Shown: positions 19,148 through 28,917, counted from the first letter of the stretch. The stretch: DNA of 64,000 nt from Candidatus Palauibacter poriticola (GCA_012270965.1 JAAXHJ010000020.1:1-64000); one strand, 5' to 3'. Notes: generated from the sequence alone by a model not told the origin. Made by a program: numbers and translations.

Positions 19148-20520
19148 CGGACCCACGCCGCCGGCTCCCCTCGATGGACGCGCTCCTCGGGGAGCCCGGG
19201 GTCGCCGCTTGGGTCGACCGCTATGGCCGCGAGACGGTCAAGGACTCGCTACGCCGGGCCTTGCACCGCACCCGCGCGGAGCCCGGTCCGGAGCGCACGG
19301 GTCCGGTCGATCTCCTTCGCGCTGCGGAACGCGACTTGGAGGCGCGATCCCGGCCCTCGCTAAGGCGGACGCTCAATGGAACGGGCGTCGTGCTCCACAC
19401 CAACCTCGGCCGGGCGCCGCTTGCCGACCCGGCACGCCAGGCGCAAGCGGAGGCCGCCGGCTACGGGAACGTCGAACTCTCCCTCACGACGGGCCGGCGC
19501 GGCTCGCGATACGATCACTGCGGCGAAATCGTCTGCGAGCTGACGGGTGCGGACGCGGCGATCATCGCGAACAACAACGCGGCCGCGGTGGCGCTCGTCG
19601 TGAACGAACTCGCGCGAGGCCGCGACGTGCTCGTGTCCCGCGGGGAACTGGTCGAAATCGGAGGTACGTTCAGGATCCCCGATGTCGTGGGGCGCAGCGG
19701 CGGCCGCTTGCGGGAGGTCGGCACGACGAACCGGACGAGAGTGTCCGATTACGCGGCGGCCATCGACGAATCGACCGGACTCATCCTGCGGGTCCACCCC
19801 TCGAACTACCGGGTCGAAGGCTTCGCGGCCCGTCCGCCCCTTGCGGCATTGGTGTCGCTCGCGAGGGAGCGGGGGGTTCCGCTGGCGCACGATCTTGGCT
19901 CCGGACTGCTTGATTCCGGTCTCCTGCCCGGATTCCCGGAGGGACCCACCGCGCGGGGATCGCTGGCCGCGGGCGTCGACCTCGCGACTTGGAGCGGCGA
20001 CAAGCTCCTCGGGGGTCCCCAGGCCGGGATCATTGCCGGCGACGCGGCGTTGATCGGGCGTTTCCGCCGGAACCCCCTCCTGCGGGCGTTTCGGGTGGAC
20101 AAAACGACGCTCGCCGCCCTCGAAGCGACGCTGATGCTCTACCGCGACTCGGATCTCGCCGTCCGGCGCGTACCGGCGCTGCGCATGCTGCGAGAGCCGG
20201 TAGGGGCGGTCGAGGCCCGCGCGGCCGCCGCGCGTTTCGATCCTCCGGAGCGAAGCGGAGCCCGGGTGGAGGTGATCCGGACCGAGGCGATGGTCGGAGG
20301 GGGCGCCTTCCCCGGGTTCGCGATTCCTTCGGCCGGCTGGGCGGTGACGGGGGTCAATGCGGAGCGGCTCGCGGTGGAGTGCCGGGCCGGCCCCGTCCCG
20401 CTCATCGGCCGCATCGAGCGCGGGGCGTTCATCGTCGATGTGCGGACGCTGCCGGGCGAGGAGACGGCGCGGGCCGGGGAAGCCCTCGTCTCGGCGCTCG
20501 GACGGCTCGCCGGTGTCTGA
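19144..20520 (+). CDS. selA: L-seryl-tRNA(Sec) selenium transferase
   Basis: 458 aa; RRTLNGTGVVLHTNLGRAPLA; LREVGTTNRTR; SGDKLLGGPQAGIIAG PLP site. Confidence 0.96.
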   Translation: MTDPRRRLPSMDALLGEPGVAAWVDRYGRETVKDSLRRALHRTRAEPGPERTGPVDLLRAAERDLEARSRPSLRRTLNGTGVVLHTNLGRAPLADPARQAQAEAAGYGNVELSLTTGRRGSRYDHCGEIVCELTGADAAIIANNNAAAVALVVNELARGRDVLVSRGELVEIGGTFRIPDVVGRSGGRLREVGTTNRTRVSDYAAAIDESTGLILRVHPSNYRVEGFAARPPLAALVSLARERGVPLAHDLGSGLLDSGLLPGFPEGPTARGSLAAGVDLATWSGDKLLGGPQAGIIAGDAALIGRFRRNPLLRAFRVDKTTLAALEATLMLYRDSDLAVRRVPALRMLREPVGAVEARAAAARFDPPERSGARVEVIRTEAMVGGGAFPGFAIPSAGWAVTGVNAERLAVECRAGPVPLIGRIERGAFIVDVRTLPGEETARAGEALVSALGRLAGV

Positions 20521-21196
20521 CGCCGCGCGGATCGCGGTCCTCGCGTCGGGGGGCGGTTCCAACTTCCAAGCCCTCGTCGACCGCTTTCGCCCTGTTGCCG
20601 ACCGCGAGATCGTCGGCGTCATCGCCAGCCGCGAGGGGGCCGGCGTCCTCGAGCGGGCGCGACGGGCCGGGGTGGCGTCGGCGGTCCCGCCGGCGGGGGC
20701 GGCGGTGGCGCCGGCGGGGGCGGCGGGTGGCGAGATGACGACCTTCCTCCTCCGCACGCTTGACGAGTGGCGGAGCGACATCGTGGTCTTGGCCGGCTAC
20801 ATGAAGCTGGTGCCCGAGCCCCTCGTGCGGGCCTACCGGGGACGGATCCTGAACATCCATCCCGCGCTGCTGCCCTCCTTCGGAGGCCGCGGCATGTACG
20901 GTGCCCGCGTGCACCGGGCCGTCATCGAGGCCGGCGTCCGAATCACGGGAGCGACCGTCCACTTCGTCGACGAGGCGTACGACCGGGGTCCGATCCTGTG
21001 CCAATGGCCCGTGCCGGTGCTCGCGGGCGATACTCCGGAAGCCGTCGCGGCCCGCGTACTGGCGGTGGAGCACCGGATCCTGCCGGCGGCCGTCGAAGCG
21101 CTGGCTTCGGGGGCGGTCCGTCTGGAAGCGGAGCGCCGGGTGCGCTGGGTCCGCGAGTGGTTCGATACGGAGACGTTCACCAACCGGGAAGGATGA
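20513..21196 (+). CDS. purN: Phosphoribosylglycinamide formyltransferase
   Basis: RIAVLASGGGSNFQALVDRF...GRILNIHPALLPSFGG...GATVHFVDEAYDRGPIL; GTG start overlapping selA. Confidence 0.94.
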   Translation: MSDAARIAVLASGGGSNFQALVDRFRPVADREIVGVIASREGAGVLERARRAGVASAVPPAGAAVAPAGAAGGEMTTFLLRTLDEWRSDIVVLAGYMKLVPEPLVRAYRGRILNIHPALLPSFGGRGMYGARVHRAVIEAGVRITGATVHFVDEAYDRGPILCQWPVPVLAGDTPEAVAARVLAVEHRILPAAVEALASGAVRLEAERRVRWVREWFDTETFTNREG

Positions 21197-22801
21197 GTGG
21201 GAATGCCGACTGCGCTCGTGAGCGTTTCGGACAAGACGGGAATCGAGGACTTCTGCGCGGGATTGGTCGCGCGGGGCTGGGAGATCGCCTCCACGGGAGG
21301 GACGATGCGGACGCTGCTCGCGGCGGGGCTCGAGGTTGGCGGGGTGAGCGACCTCACCGGCCACCCGGAAATGCTCGATGGACGCGTGAAGACGCTGCAC
21401 CCGAGGGTGCACGGCGGAATCCTCGCCCGGCGCGAGGTGGCCGACGACCTGGATCAACTCGCCGAGCACGGAATGGTCCCCATCGACCTCGTCGCGGTGA
21501 ACCTGTACCCCTTCCGCGAGACCGTGGCCGGCGGGAACGTCGCGCTGGGGGAAGCGCTGGAGCAGATCGACATCGGCGGCCCGGCGATGTTGCGGGCGGC
21601 GGCGAAGAACCATCCATCGGTCTGGCCCGTATGCGATCCGGCCGACTACGGGCGCGTGCTCGAGGCCCTCGCCGCGGGGGCGGCGCCGGAGACGCCGGAG
21701 ACATCGGAGTTGAGGCGGGAGCTGGCGGCCAAGGTGTTCGGGCACACCGCGGCCTATGACGCGGCGATCGCCCGCTACCTCGCGCGGCCGGCCGGAGCGG
21801 CGGATTCGCCCGGCCTCCCGGCGGGCGAGACCGTCACCTCGCTCGTCCGCGTGCAGTCGCTCCGGTACGGTGAGAACCCGGACCAGGAGGGCGCCTTCTT
21901 CCGCGACGGGTCCGGTCCGCCGCGGGGGATTCCCGCCCTCGCGCAACTGCACGGCCGGGAACTCTCCTTCAACAATATTCTCGACGTGGATGGAGCCCTC
22001 ACCGCGATCGCGCCCTTCGTGTCCGGGGGCCGCGCCGCCTGCGCGATCCTGAAGCACTCGACGCCGTGCGGACTCGCCGTCGGCGCATCGCCGCTGGAGG
22101 CGTACGAGAAGGCGCTCGCGTGCGATCCCGTCTCGGCGTTCGGCTCGGTCATCGCCTTCACGGACCCGCTCACGGAGGCCGTCGCGGAAGCCCTCTCGCG
22201 CAACTTCGTGGAATGCGTCGTGGCGCCGGGATACTCGGAGGAGGCGCTCGGCCACCTGCGGGCGAAGAAGAACATTCGGATTCTGAAGCCCGGGGCTGGC
22301 GCGGCGCTGGACGCGAGCGGCCATCTGGTGGAAGGGGCTGAACTCCGCGGCGTGCGCGGCGGGGTTCTGATGCAGGCGGCGCCCCGGCCGGCGCGCGAGG
22401 TGCATCGGGAGGCTCGCGTCCCCACCGCGCGGGCCCCGAGCGACGCCGAGTGGGACGATCTCGCCTTCGCCTGGTCCGCGGTGCAGAGCGTGAAGTCGAA
22501 CGCGATCCTGCTCGCGCGCGACGGGGCGTCGATCGGGATCGGCGCGGGGCAGATGAGCCGCGTCGATTCGGTGGAGATCTCGATCCGCAAGGCCCGGGCG
22601 CAGGGATTCGACGTGGCGGGCGCCGTCCTCGGCTCCGACGCGTTCTTCCCCTTCCGCGACGGCATCGATGCGGCGGCGGCAGCCGGCGTGACGGCGATCG
22701 CGCAACCGGGCGGTTCGAAACGCGACGCGGAGGTCGTCGAGGCCGCGAATGAACACGGCATGGCGATGGTCCTCACCGGACGCCGGCTCTTCCGGCACTA
22801 G
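21197..22801 (+). CDS. purH: Bifunctional AICAR formyltransferase/IMP cyclohydrolase
   Basis: ALVSVSDKTGIEDFCAGLVARGWEIASTGGT...VKTLHPRVHGGILARR...RYGENPDQEGAFF...LKHSTPCG; start GTG 21197 or ATG 21203. Confidence 0.97.
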   Translation: MGMPTALVSVSDKTGIEDFCAGLVARGWEIASTGGTMRTLLAAGLEVGGVSDLTGHPEMLDGRVKTLHPRVHGGILARREVADDLDQLAEHGMVPIDLVAVNLYPFRETVAGGNVALGEALEQIDIGGPAMLRAAAKNHPSVWPVCDPADYGRVLEALAAGAAPETPETSELRRELAAKVFGHTAAYDAAIARYLARPAGAADSPGLPAGETVTSLVRVQSLRYGENPDQEGAFFRDGSGPPRGIPALAQLHGRELSFNNILDVDGALTAIAPFVSGGRAACAILKHSTPCGLAVGASPLEAYEKALACDPVSAFGSVIAFTDPLTEAVAEALSRNFVECVVAPGYSEEALGHLRAKKNIRILKPGAGAALDASGHLVEGAELRGVRGGVLMQAAPRPAREVHREARVPTARAPSDAEWDDLAFAWSAVQSVKSNAILLARDGASIGIGAGQMSRVDSVEISIRKARAQGFDVAGAVLGSDAFFPFRDGIDAAAAAGVTAIAQPGGSKRDAEVVEAANEHGMAMVLTGRRLFRH

Positions 22802-22995
22802 CCCGGGCTCGGCGGGGCCGCTCCGCGGAGAGGAACGACGGGGGAGCCTAGCGGAGCCGGTTGGCCGAGGGTTGCGCGACACGCGGGCCGGAGCGGTTAT
22901 ACTTGGGCATGTGGCTCCGCAGTCGCAGCCGCAGCCGCGGGCGAGGCGGCGGGCGGCCGGCGAGAGCCGGAGGCCGACCGGCAAGGGAGAATCCC

Positions 22996-24027
22996 ATGGC
23001 GAACATTCATATTCCGCCGGGCTGGCGGCTCAGGGAGAGCGAGGCGACGCCGGAGTCAGTGTACCTCGACAGGCGGCAGTTCGTGGCCCGCATGGGTGGG
23101 GGGGCGGTCCTTGCCGCCGCCTCGCTCGCATGCCGGCCGGGCGGGGCGGCGGAGGCCCAGGAGCGCGGCCCCCTCGACAACGTCCCGGAGACCCCGACCG
23201 CGGACCTCTATCCCGTGGCCGTGAACGATCCGCGCTTTACGCCCGGCGAGCGCCACAAGGAGGTTTCGCCCGAGGAGATCGTGGCCACGTACAACAACTT
23301 CTACGAGTTCGGCACGGACAAGGACGGGGTGTGGCGCAACGTCGCCCCCTTCGAGGCCCGCCCGTGGGAACTGGAGGTCACGGGCCTCGTCGAGAACCCG
23401 GGCGTCTACGACCTCGTGGAGCTGGAACGCGCCTTCCCGCTCGAGGAACGGATCTACCGGCACCGCTGCGTGGAGCGGTGGTCCGTCGTCGTGCCCTGGA
23501 TCGGCTTCCCGCTCGCCCGCCTGCTGGAGCGGGTGCAGCCGCGAAACGACGCCCGCTACGTCGGCTTCGTGACCTTCCACCGGCCGGAGCAGGCCTTCGG
23601 CCAGAAGACTCAGACCTGGTATAGGTGGCCCTACTACGAGGGGCTTCGCATGGACGAGGCGATGAACGAACTCGCCTTCGTCGCGACGGGCATGTACGGT
23701 CATCCGCTCCAGAAGCAGAACGGCGCGCCGGTCCGCATCCACGTGCCTTGGAAGTACGGCTACAAGAGCCCAAAGAGCATCGTCCGCATCGATGTCACCG
23801 ACGAGATGCCGAAGACCTTTTGGAACGACCTGCAACCGTCCGAATACGGCTTCTATTCGAACGTGGACCCGGACGTGCCTCATCCGCGCTGGTCCCAGGC
23901 GCAGGAGGAAATCGTCGGTACGGGGCAACGGGTTCCGACGCTCCCGTTCAACGGATACGGTGAATGGGTGGCGGACCTCTACGGCGGTCGCGTGACGCCG
24001 GCCGGCGACGTACCGCACGCCCGCTGA
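22996..24027 (+). CDS. msrP: MsrP-like molybdopterin-dependent (protein-methionine-sulfoxide) reductase catalytic subunit
   Basis: Tat-like DRRQFVARMGGGAVLAAASLACR; NNFYEFGTDK...RHRCVERWSVVVPWIGFPL; GAPVRIHVPWKYGYKSPKSIVRI. Confidence 0.85.
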   Translation: MANIHIPPGWRLRESEATPESVYLDRRQFVARMGGGAVLAAASLACRPGGAAEAQERGPLDNVPETPTADLYPVAVNDPRFTPGERHKEVSPEEIVATYNNFYEFGTDKDGVWRNVAPFEARPWELEVTGLVENPGVYDLVELERAFPLEERIYRHRCVERWSVVVPWIGFPLARLLERVQPRNDARYVGFVTFHRPEQAFGQKTQTWYRWPYYEGLRMDEAMNELAFVATGMYGHPLQKQNGAPVRIHVPWKYGYKSPKSIVRIDVTDEMPKTFWNDLQPSEYGFYSNVDPDVPHPRWSQAQEEIVGTGQRVPTLPFNGYGEWVADLYGGRVTPAGDVPHAR

Positions 24028-24093
24028 GGTTCCGGCGGGCGAGGTTTTTCAATCCGGCGGGGGGCTCCTTGACCCGCCCGCCCTCCCCGGCTA

Positions 24094-24153
24094 GTGTCGC
24101 GTCCCCGGGAATCCGCGAGGTCGAGTAGCCGAGGTGTTTCCGGGACGCGACAC
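24094..24153. repeat. Long inverted repeat (stem about 16 bp, about 25-nt loop) between msrP and coxB
   Basis: GTGTCGCGTCCCCGGGAA ... TTTCCGGGACGCGACAC. Confidence 0.75.
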
Positions 24154-24228
24154 CAGGGTCCCGCGGGCCCTGCGGAGGCGGGGCCCGCCCCGAATCGAGA
24201 CTTCCCCGAAACATATATAGATACGCCC

Positions 24229-25233
24229 TTGAGACGACGCGCGATCGCAGCGCTCGTGCTTTTTCTGGGGGTTCTGGCCAGCCAGGGTTGCGGCGGCGAA
24301 TACCCGCAATCCGCACTGCACCCCAGTTCGGACTCCGCCACGATCCTCGACCAGCTCTTCGACCAGATCTTCTGGTGGGCGGTCGGCGTGTTCGTCGTGG
24401 TGGAAGGCATCCTCATCTACGTCTTCGTGCGTTTTCGGGAGCGGCCGGGCGACGCGCGGCCCAAGCAGGTCCACGGCCACCTTCTCCTCGAAGTGGGGTG
24501 GACGCTGGCCCCGGCGCTCATCCTCGTGGCCATCGCGATTCCGACCATGCGCGCCATCTTCGTCATCGACCGGTCGACGCCGGATCCGGAAGCCCTCGTC
24601 ATCGAGGTCATCGGCAAGCAGTGGTGGTGGGAGTTCCGTTATCCGGAACTCGGTATCGTGACCGCGAACGAGGCCCACGTCCCCCTGGGCCGCACCATCG
24701 ACCTGCGGCTCCGCTCCGCGGACGTCATGCATTCGTTCTGGGTTCCGCGCCTGGCCGGAAAGCGCGATCTCGTGCCGGGGATCGAGAATCAGCTCTGGTT
24801 CCGGGCCGATTCGGCCGGCGTGTACCACGGACAGTGCGCGGAGTTCTGCGGCACCGCGCACGCTCTCATGGGAATGCGCCTGGTCGTGGACGAACCCGAG
24901 GACTTCGAGCGCTGGGCCCGGGCGAATACGGCGCCCGCTTCGGCACCGGGCGCGGCGGAGGCGAGGGCGGGTCAGGGCGTGTTCATGGCGAACGCGTGCG
25001 TGAGCTGTCACGCGGTGAGGGGGACGCCGGCGGCGGGGCGGTTCGGCCCCGACCTCACGCACTTCGGAAGCCGGCTCACGATCGCCTCCGGCGTCCTTGA
25101 GAACACGCCCGAGAACCTGGCGCGCTGGCTGGATTCCACTCAGCACGTGAAGCCCGGGAATCCGATGCCCGAGGTCGAACTGAGCGACGCGCAGATTCGG
25201 CAGCTCGTCGCCTATCTGGGCTCGCTCCGTTAG
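24229..25233 (+). CDS. coxB: Cytochrome c oxidase subunit II with C-terminal cytochrome c domain
   Basis: CuA motif HGQCAEFCGTAHALMGM; heme c motif CVSCH; lipobox-like ASQGC; TTG start proposed. Confidence 0.93.
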   Translation: MRRRAIAALVLFLGVLASQGCGGEYPQSALHPSSDSATILDQLFDQIFWWAVGVFVVVEGILIYVFVRFRERPGDARPKQVHGHLLLEVGWTLAPALILVAIAIPTMRAIFVIDRSTPDPEALVIEVIGKQWWWEFRYPELGIVTANEAHVPLGRTIDLRLRSADVMHSFWVPRLAGKRDLVPGIENQLWFRADSAGVYHGQCAEFCGTAHALMGMRLVVDEPEDFERWARANTAPASAPGAAEARAGQGVFMANACVSCHAVRGTPAAGRFGPDLTHFGSRLTIASGVLENTPENLARWLDSTQHVKPGNPMPEVELSDAQIRQLVAYLGSLR

Positions 25234-25237
25234 CGCC

Positions 25238-27076
25238 ATGGCCATGACCGACGCGCATTCCACCGGGATCTGGAGCTGGCTGACGACGGTCGACCACAAG
25301 CGGATCGCGATCATGTACTTCGTGGCCGGGTTCGCCTTCCTGCTCATCGCGGGCTTCGAGGGACAGCTCATCCGGCTCCAGCTCGCCGCGCCCGCACGCA
25401 GCCTCCTCGATCCGGACCTGTACAACCAGTTGTTCACGATGCACGGCACGACGATGGTGTTCTTCGCCGGCATGCCGCTCGTCGTCGCCTTCTTCAACTT
25501 CGTCGTGCCCCTGCAGATCGGGGCGCGCGACGTGGCCTTCCCGCGCCTGAACGCGTTCTCCTTCTGGGTGTTCCTCTTCGGTGGCCTCTTCCTGTATGCG
25601 AGCGTCCCCCTCCGGGTGATGCCCGACGGGGGTTGGTTCGCGTACATGCCGCTGACGAATCCCGAGTATTCGCCGGGTCCGGGCATCGACTTCTACGTCC
25701 TCTCGCTCCTGATTTCCGGCGTCGGGTCGATCGCGGGCGGCCTAAACTTCCTCGTCACGATCCTCAACATGAGGGCGCCGGGGATGACGTTCATGAGGAT
25801 GCCGCTCTTCACCTGGATGGCGCTCATCGTCTCCGCGCTCATCCTGCTTGCCTTCCCGCCCTTCACGGTCGGCCTCATCTTCATGCTCTTCGACCGCCGC
25901 TTCGGAACGCACTTCTTCGACGCGGCGGCGGGCGCGGATCCCGTCCTCTGGCAGCACCTGTTCTGGGTCTTCGGGCACCCCGAGGTCTACATCCTCATCC
26001 TGCCGGCCTTCGGCATCGTCTCCGACGTGATCCCGACCTTCTCGCGGAAGATCCTGTTCGGGTATCCCGTCGTCGTCTTCTCGGGCGTCCTCATCGCCTT
26101 CCTCGGCTTCGGCGTCTGGGTGCACCACATGTTCTCGGTCGGACTCGGGCCGGTGGTGAACGCGGTCTTCGGCGGGGCGACGATGCTCATCGCGATTCCC
26201 ACCGGGATCAAGATCTTCAACTGGATCGCGACGATGTGGGGGGGACGGTTACGCTTCCGGACGGCGATGCTCTTCGCGGCCGGACTCGTGGCGACGTTTA
26301 CGATCGGCGGCCTGAGCGGCGTCATGCACAGCTCGCCCCCCGCGGATCTGCAGCAGACGGACACGTACTTCGTGGTGGCGCACTTCCACTACGTGCTCAT
26401 CGGCGGCACCGTCTTCGGCCTCTTCTGCGGCTTCTACTACTGGTTCCCGAAGGCGACGGGACGGATGCTTCACGAGGGCTTGGGGCAGGCGCACTTCTGG
26501 CTCAGCTTCCTCGCGCTGAATATGACCTTCTTCCCGATGCACTTCTCGGGGCTCCTGGGGATGCCGAGGCGTACGTACACGTACGCGGAGGGGCTGGGCC
26601 TGGAAGTGTTCAACCTGATCTCGACCATCGGGGCCTTCATCTTCACGCTCTCCTTCGTGCCGCCGGTCTGGAATCTGTGGCGCGCGCGGCGGCGGGGAGA
26701 GCCGGCCGGCCACAACCCGTGGGACGCGTCGACGCTCGAATGGACGATGGCCTCGCCGCCGCCGCACTACAACTTCGCGGAGATCCCGACCGTCGACCGG
26801 CGCGATCCGCTCTGGCATCCCTACATCGAACCGGAATCGCGCGGAGATGGGGATGAACCCGGGGGCGCCGTGCCGCGACGGCAGCCGCACGAGCCGCCGG
26901 CGCCGGTGGTCATGCCGAATCCGTCGCACTGGCCGCTCGTGCTCGCCGTGGGGATGCTCCTCATGACGATCGGCGGGCTTGGGTCGCTTGGGCTGACGCT
27001 CTTCGGCCTGCTCGTGACGGCGGTGGGGCTCTTCGCGTGGGCCTTCGAGCCCCCGTTCGGCGAGGAGGCGCGCTGA
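25238..27076 (+). CDS. coxA: Cytochrome c oxidase subunit I
   Basis: WSWLTTVDHKRIAIMYF; HGTTMVFFAGMP; WVFGHPEVYILILPAFG; YFVVAHFHYVLIGG. Confidence 0.97.
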   Translation: MAMTDAHSTGIWSWLTTVDHKRIAIMYFVAGFAFLLIAGFEGQLIRLQLAAPARSLLDPDLYNQLFTMHGTTMVFFAGMPLVVAFFNFVVPLQIGARDVAFPRLNAFSFWVFLFGGLFLYASVPLRVMPDGGWFAYMPLTNPEYSPGPGIDFYVLSLLISGVGSIAGGLNFLVTILNMRAPGMTFMRMPLFTWMALIVSALILLAFPPFTVGLIFMLFDRRFGTHFFDAAAGADPVLWQHLFWVFGHPEVYILILPAFGIVSDVIPTFSRKILFGYPVVVFSGVLIAFLGFGVWVHHMFSVGLGPVVNAVFGGATMLIAIPTGIKIFNWIATMWGGRLRFRTAMLFAAGLVATFTIGGLSGVMHSSPPADLQQTDTYFVVAHFHYVLIGGTVFGLFCGFYYWFPKATGRMLHEGLGQAHFWLSFLALNMTFFPMHFSGLLGMPRRTYTYAEGLGLEVFNLISTIGAFIFTLSFVPPVWNLWRARRRGEPAGHNPWDASTLEWTMASPPPHYNFAEIPTVDRRDPLWHPYIEPESRGDGDEPGGAVPRRQPHEPPAPVVMPNPSHWPLVLAVGMLLMTIGGLGSLGLTLFGLLVTAVGLFAWAFEPPFGEEAR

Positions 27077-27645
27077 TGGAGGGGCCGACCTCGACGGGAA
27101 TCCCGAACCGCAAGCTCGCGATGTGGACCTTCATCGGGTCCGAGTGCATGCTCTTCGGCACCCTGATCGCCACCTACATGATCTATCGCGGCCGGAACCT
27201 CGTGCCGCCCTATCCGCACGACCTGCTGAACATCCCGTTCATCACGGTCACGACCTTCGTGCTCCTGATGAGCAGCCTCATGATGGTGCTCGCGCTCGCG
27301 GCGGTGCAGAGGAACGATCTGCGGGCGACGAAGCTGTGGCTCGCGCTGACGGCGTTGTTCGGCCTCATCTTCCTCGGCGGCCAGTACTACGAGTTCAGCC
27401 ATTTCGTTCACGAGGGGCTGCCGCTGTCGAGGAACCTGTTCTCCTCGACCTTCTTCGTCCTGACGGGGACGCACGGGGCCCACGTCGCGGGAGGCGTGAT
27501 CTGGCTGGGCACGCTCCTCGTGAGGGCCATCGACGGGAAGCTCGACGCCCGCCACGCGGAGACGGTGGAAATCGCCGGCCTGTACTGGCACTTCGTGGAC
27601 GTCGTGTGGATTATCCTCTTCACGCTCATCTACCTGCTGGTGTGA
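27076..27645 (+). CDS. coxC: Cytochrome c oxidase subunit III
   Basis: KLAMWTFIGSECMLFGTLIATYMIYRGR...GTHGAHVAGGVIWL...YWHFVDVVWIILFTLIYL; ATGA overlap. Confidence 0.93.
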   Translation: MEGPTSTGIPNRKLAMWTFIGSECMLFGTLIATYMIYRGRNLVPPYPHDLLNIPFITVTTFVLLMSSLMMVLALAAVQRNDLRATKLWLALTALFGLIFLGGQYYEFSHFVHEGLPLSRNLFSSTFFVLTGTHGAHVAGGVIWLGTLLVRAIDGKLDARHAETVEIAGLYWHFVDVVWIILFTLIYLLV

Positions 27646-27652
27646 GGTCCAC

Positions 27653-27949
27653 GTGAGCCGCCAGTCCGCCGAAGCGCACCCGAGCACGCGCCTCTACGTC
27701 GCCATCGCGGTGATCCTCGCCGCCCTGACGGCACTCGAAGTGATGGTGTTCTACATCGAGGCGCTCGCTCCCGTGCTGATCCCGATCCTGATCGTGATGA
27801 TGGCGGCGAAGTTCGCACTCGTCGCGATGTTCTTCATGCACCTGAAGTCCGATGGCCCGGTCCTCACCGCCATCTTCGCCTGGGCGGTCTTCATCGCGAC
27901 CGCCATCGTCGTGGGGCTGATGGCGATCTTCGGCAAGTTCGCCGGGTGA
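27653..27949 (+). CDS. Cytochrome C oxidase subunit IV family protein
   Basis: 98 aa, 3 TM, FFMHLKSDGPVLTAIF. Confidence 0.88.
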   Translation: MSRQSAEAHPSTRLYVAIAVILAALTALEVMVFYIEALAPVLIPILIVMMAAKFALVAMFFMHLKSDGPVLTAIFAWAVFIATAIVVGLMAIFGKFAG

Positions 27950-28031
27950 CCGGTCTTCGCCGGCGCCGGCGGGACGAGGCGGCGTCCGCGCTCCCTGCGG
28001 CGCAAGCTCCGGTGAGGCGCCGGGCGAGGGT

Positions 28032-28835
28032 TCAGCGGGCGGGGGTTGCGGAGAGCGCGTAGAGAAAGAGGTTCACGCCCATCCTGAACGCGGACTCCCG
28101 GACCTCCGGCGCGTCCCCGTGTACGCCCTCGTCCTCCCAGCCGTCCCCGAGGTCGGATTCGAAACTGTAGTAGACCGCCAGGCGGCCATCGAGGAAGATG
28201 CCGAAGCCCTGCGCGGGATTCCCATCGTGTTCGTGAATCTTGGGCAGGCCGTCCGGCATCTCGTAGAAGACTCGGTAGATGCTGTGCTCAAGCGGCACTT
28301 CGGCGAGGGGTGTGTCCGGAAAGAGGCGGGCAATCTCCCGGCGAAAGGATTCGTCCAGGCCGTAGTTGTCGTCCACGTGCAGGAAGCCGCCCCCGTAGAG
28401 GTAGGCGCGCAGGCGTTCGATCTCGAGCGCGGTGAAGGACATGTTCCCGTGGCCCGTCGCGTACAGGTACGGATGGTCGGCGAGGTCGGGATCCGCGGCG
28501 CCCACCTCCGCGGGCCGGCCGGCCACCGGAATCCCGGTCCGGAGCCGGATCTGTTCGAGGAGGTTGCCGAGGCTCGAGGGATTCGCGTACCAGTCGCCCC
28601 CGCCGTCGTAGCGCAGGCGCGTGATCGTCGGTGGCTCCGTCCGCGGCGCCCCTCCCGGCGGCTGGCCGGCGAGACCGGGACAGGATCCGAGCGCGGCCAG
28701 CGCGGCGGCGGCGACCGCGACGAGTCCGAGGACGATCTGCGGCGCGCGGTCGCCGCGCCGCTGCGTGGCGCGGCAGTGCGGACAGATGCGCGTCGCGTCC
28801 GGCACGCGGCACCGGCAGCTCCTGCACGGCTTCAT
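28032..28835 (-). CDS. DUF4159-like protein with N-terminal double-CxxC zinc ribbon and TM
   Basis: MKPCRSCRCRVPDATRICPHCRATQ; TM; YLYATGHGNMSFTALEIERLRAYLYGGGFLHVDDNYGLDESFRREI. Confidence 0.75.
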   Translation of the reverse strand: MKPCRSCRCRVPDATRICPHCRATQRRGDRAPQIVLGLVAVAAAALAALGSCPGLAGQPPGGAPRTEPPTITRLRYDGGGDWYANPSSLGNLLEQIRLRTGIPVAGRPAEVGAADPDLADHPYLYATGHGNMSFTALEIERLRAYLYGGGFLHVDDNYGLDESFRREIARLFPDTPLAEVPLEHSIYRVFYEMPDGLPKIHEHDGNPAQGFGIFLDGRLAVYYSFESDLGDGWEDEGVHGDAPEVRESAFRMGVNLFLYALSATPAR

Positions 28836-28917
28836 TTGCCTGAGTTCATCGTGGTGCCTCGGTCGCGTGGCGCGGCGCCCCGGCCGCGCCCTGTCCCACC
28901 CGTCTTCCCGCCGCCGC

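Noticed and set aside
20691-20740. G/C-rich quasi-repeat inside purN (PPAGAAVAPAGAAGG)
   Set aside because: Probably a flexible loop of low complexity; no sign of mobile or regulatory function.
20429-22984. 851-aa minus-strand ORF opposite selA/purN/purH
   Set aside because: Spans three confident genes on the other strand; composition is that of a GC-rich shadow frame.
27959-27972. CGCCGGCGCCGGCG palindrome after the cox operon
   Set aside because: Short GC palindrome expected by chance at this composition; no U-tract, so weak terminator evidence.
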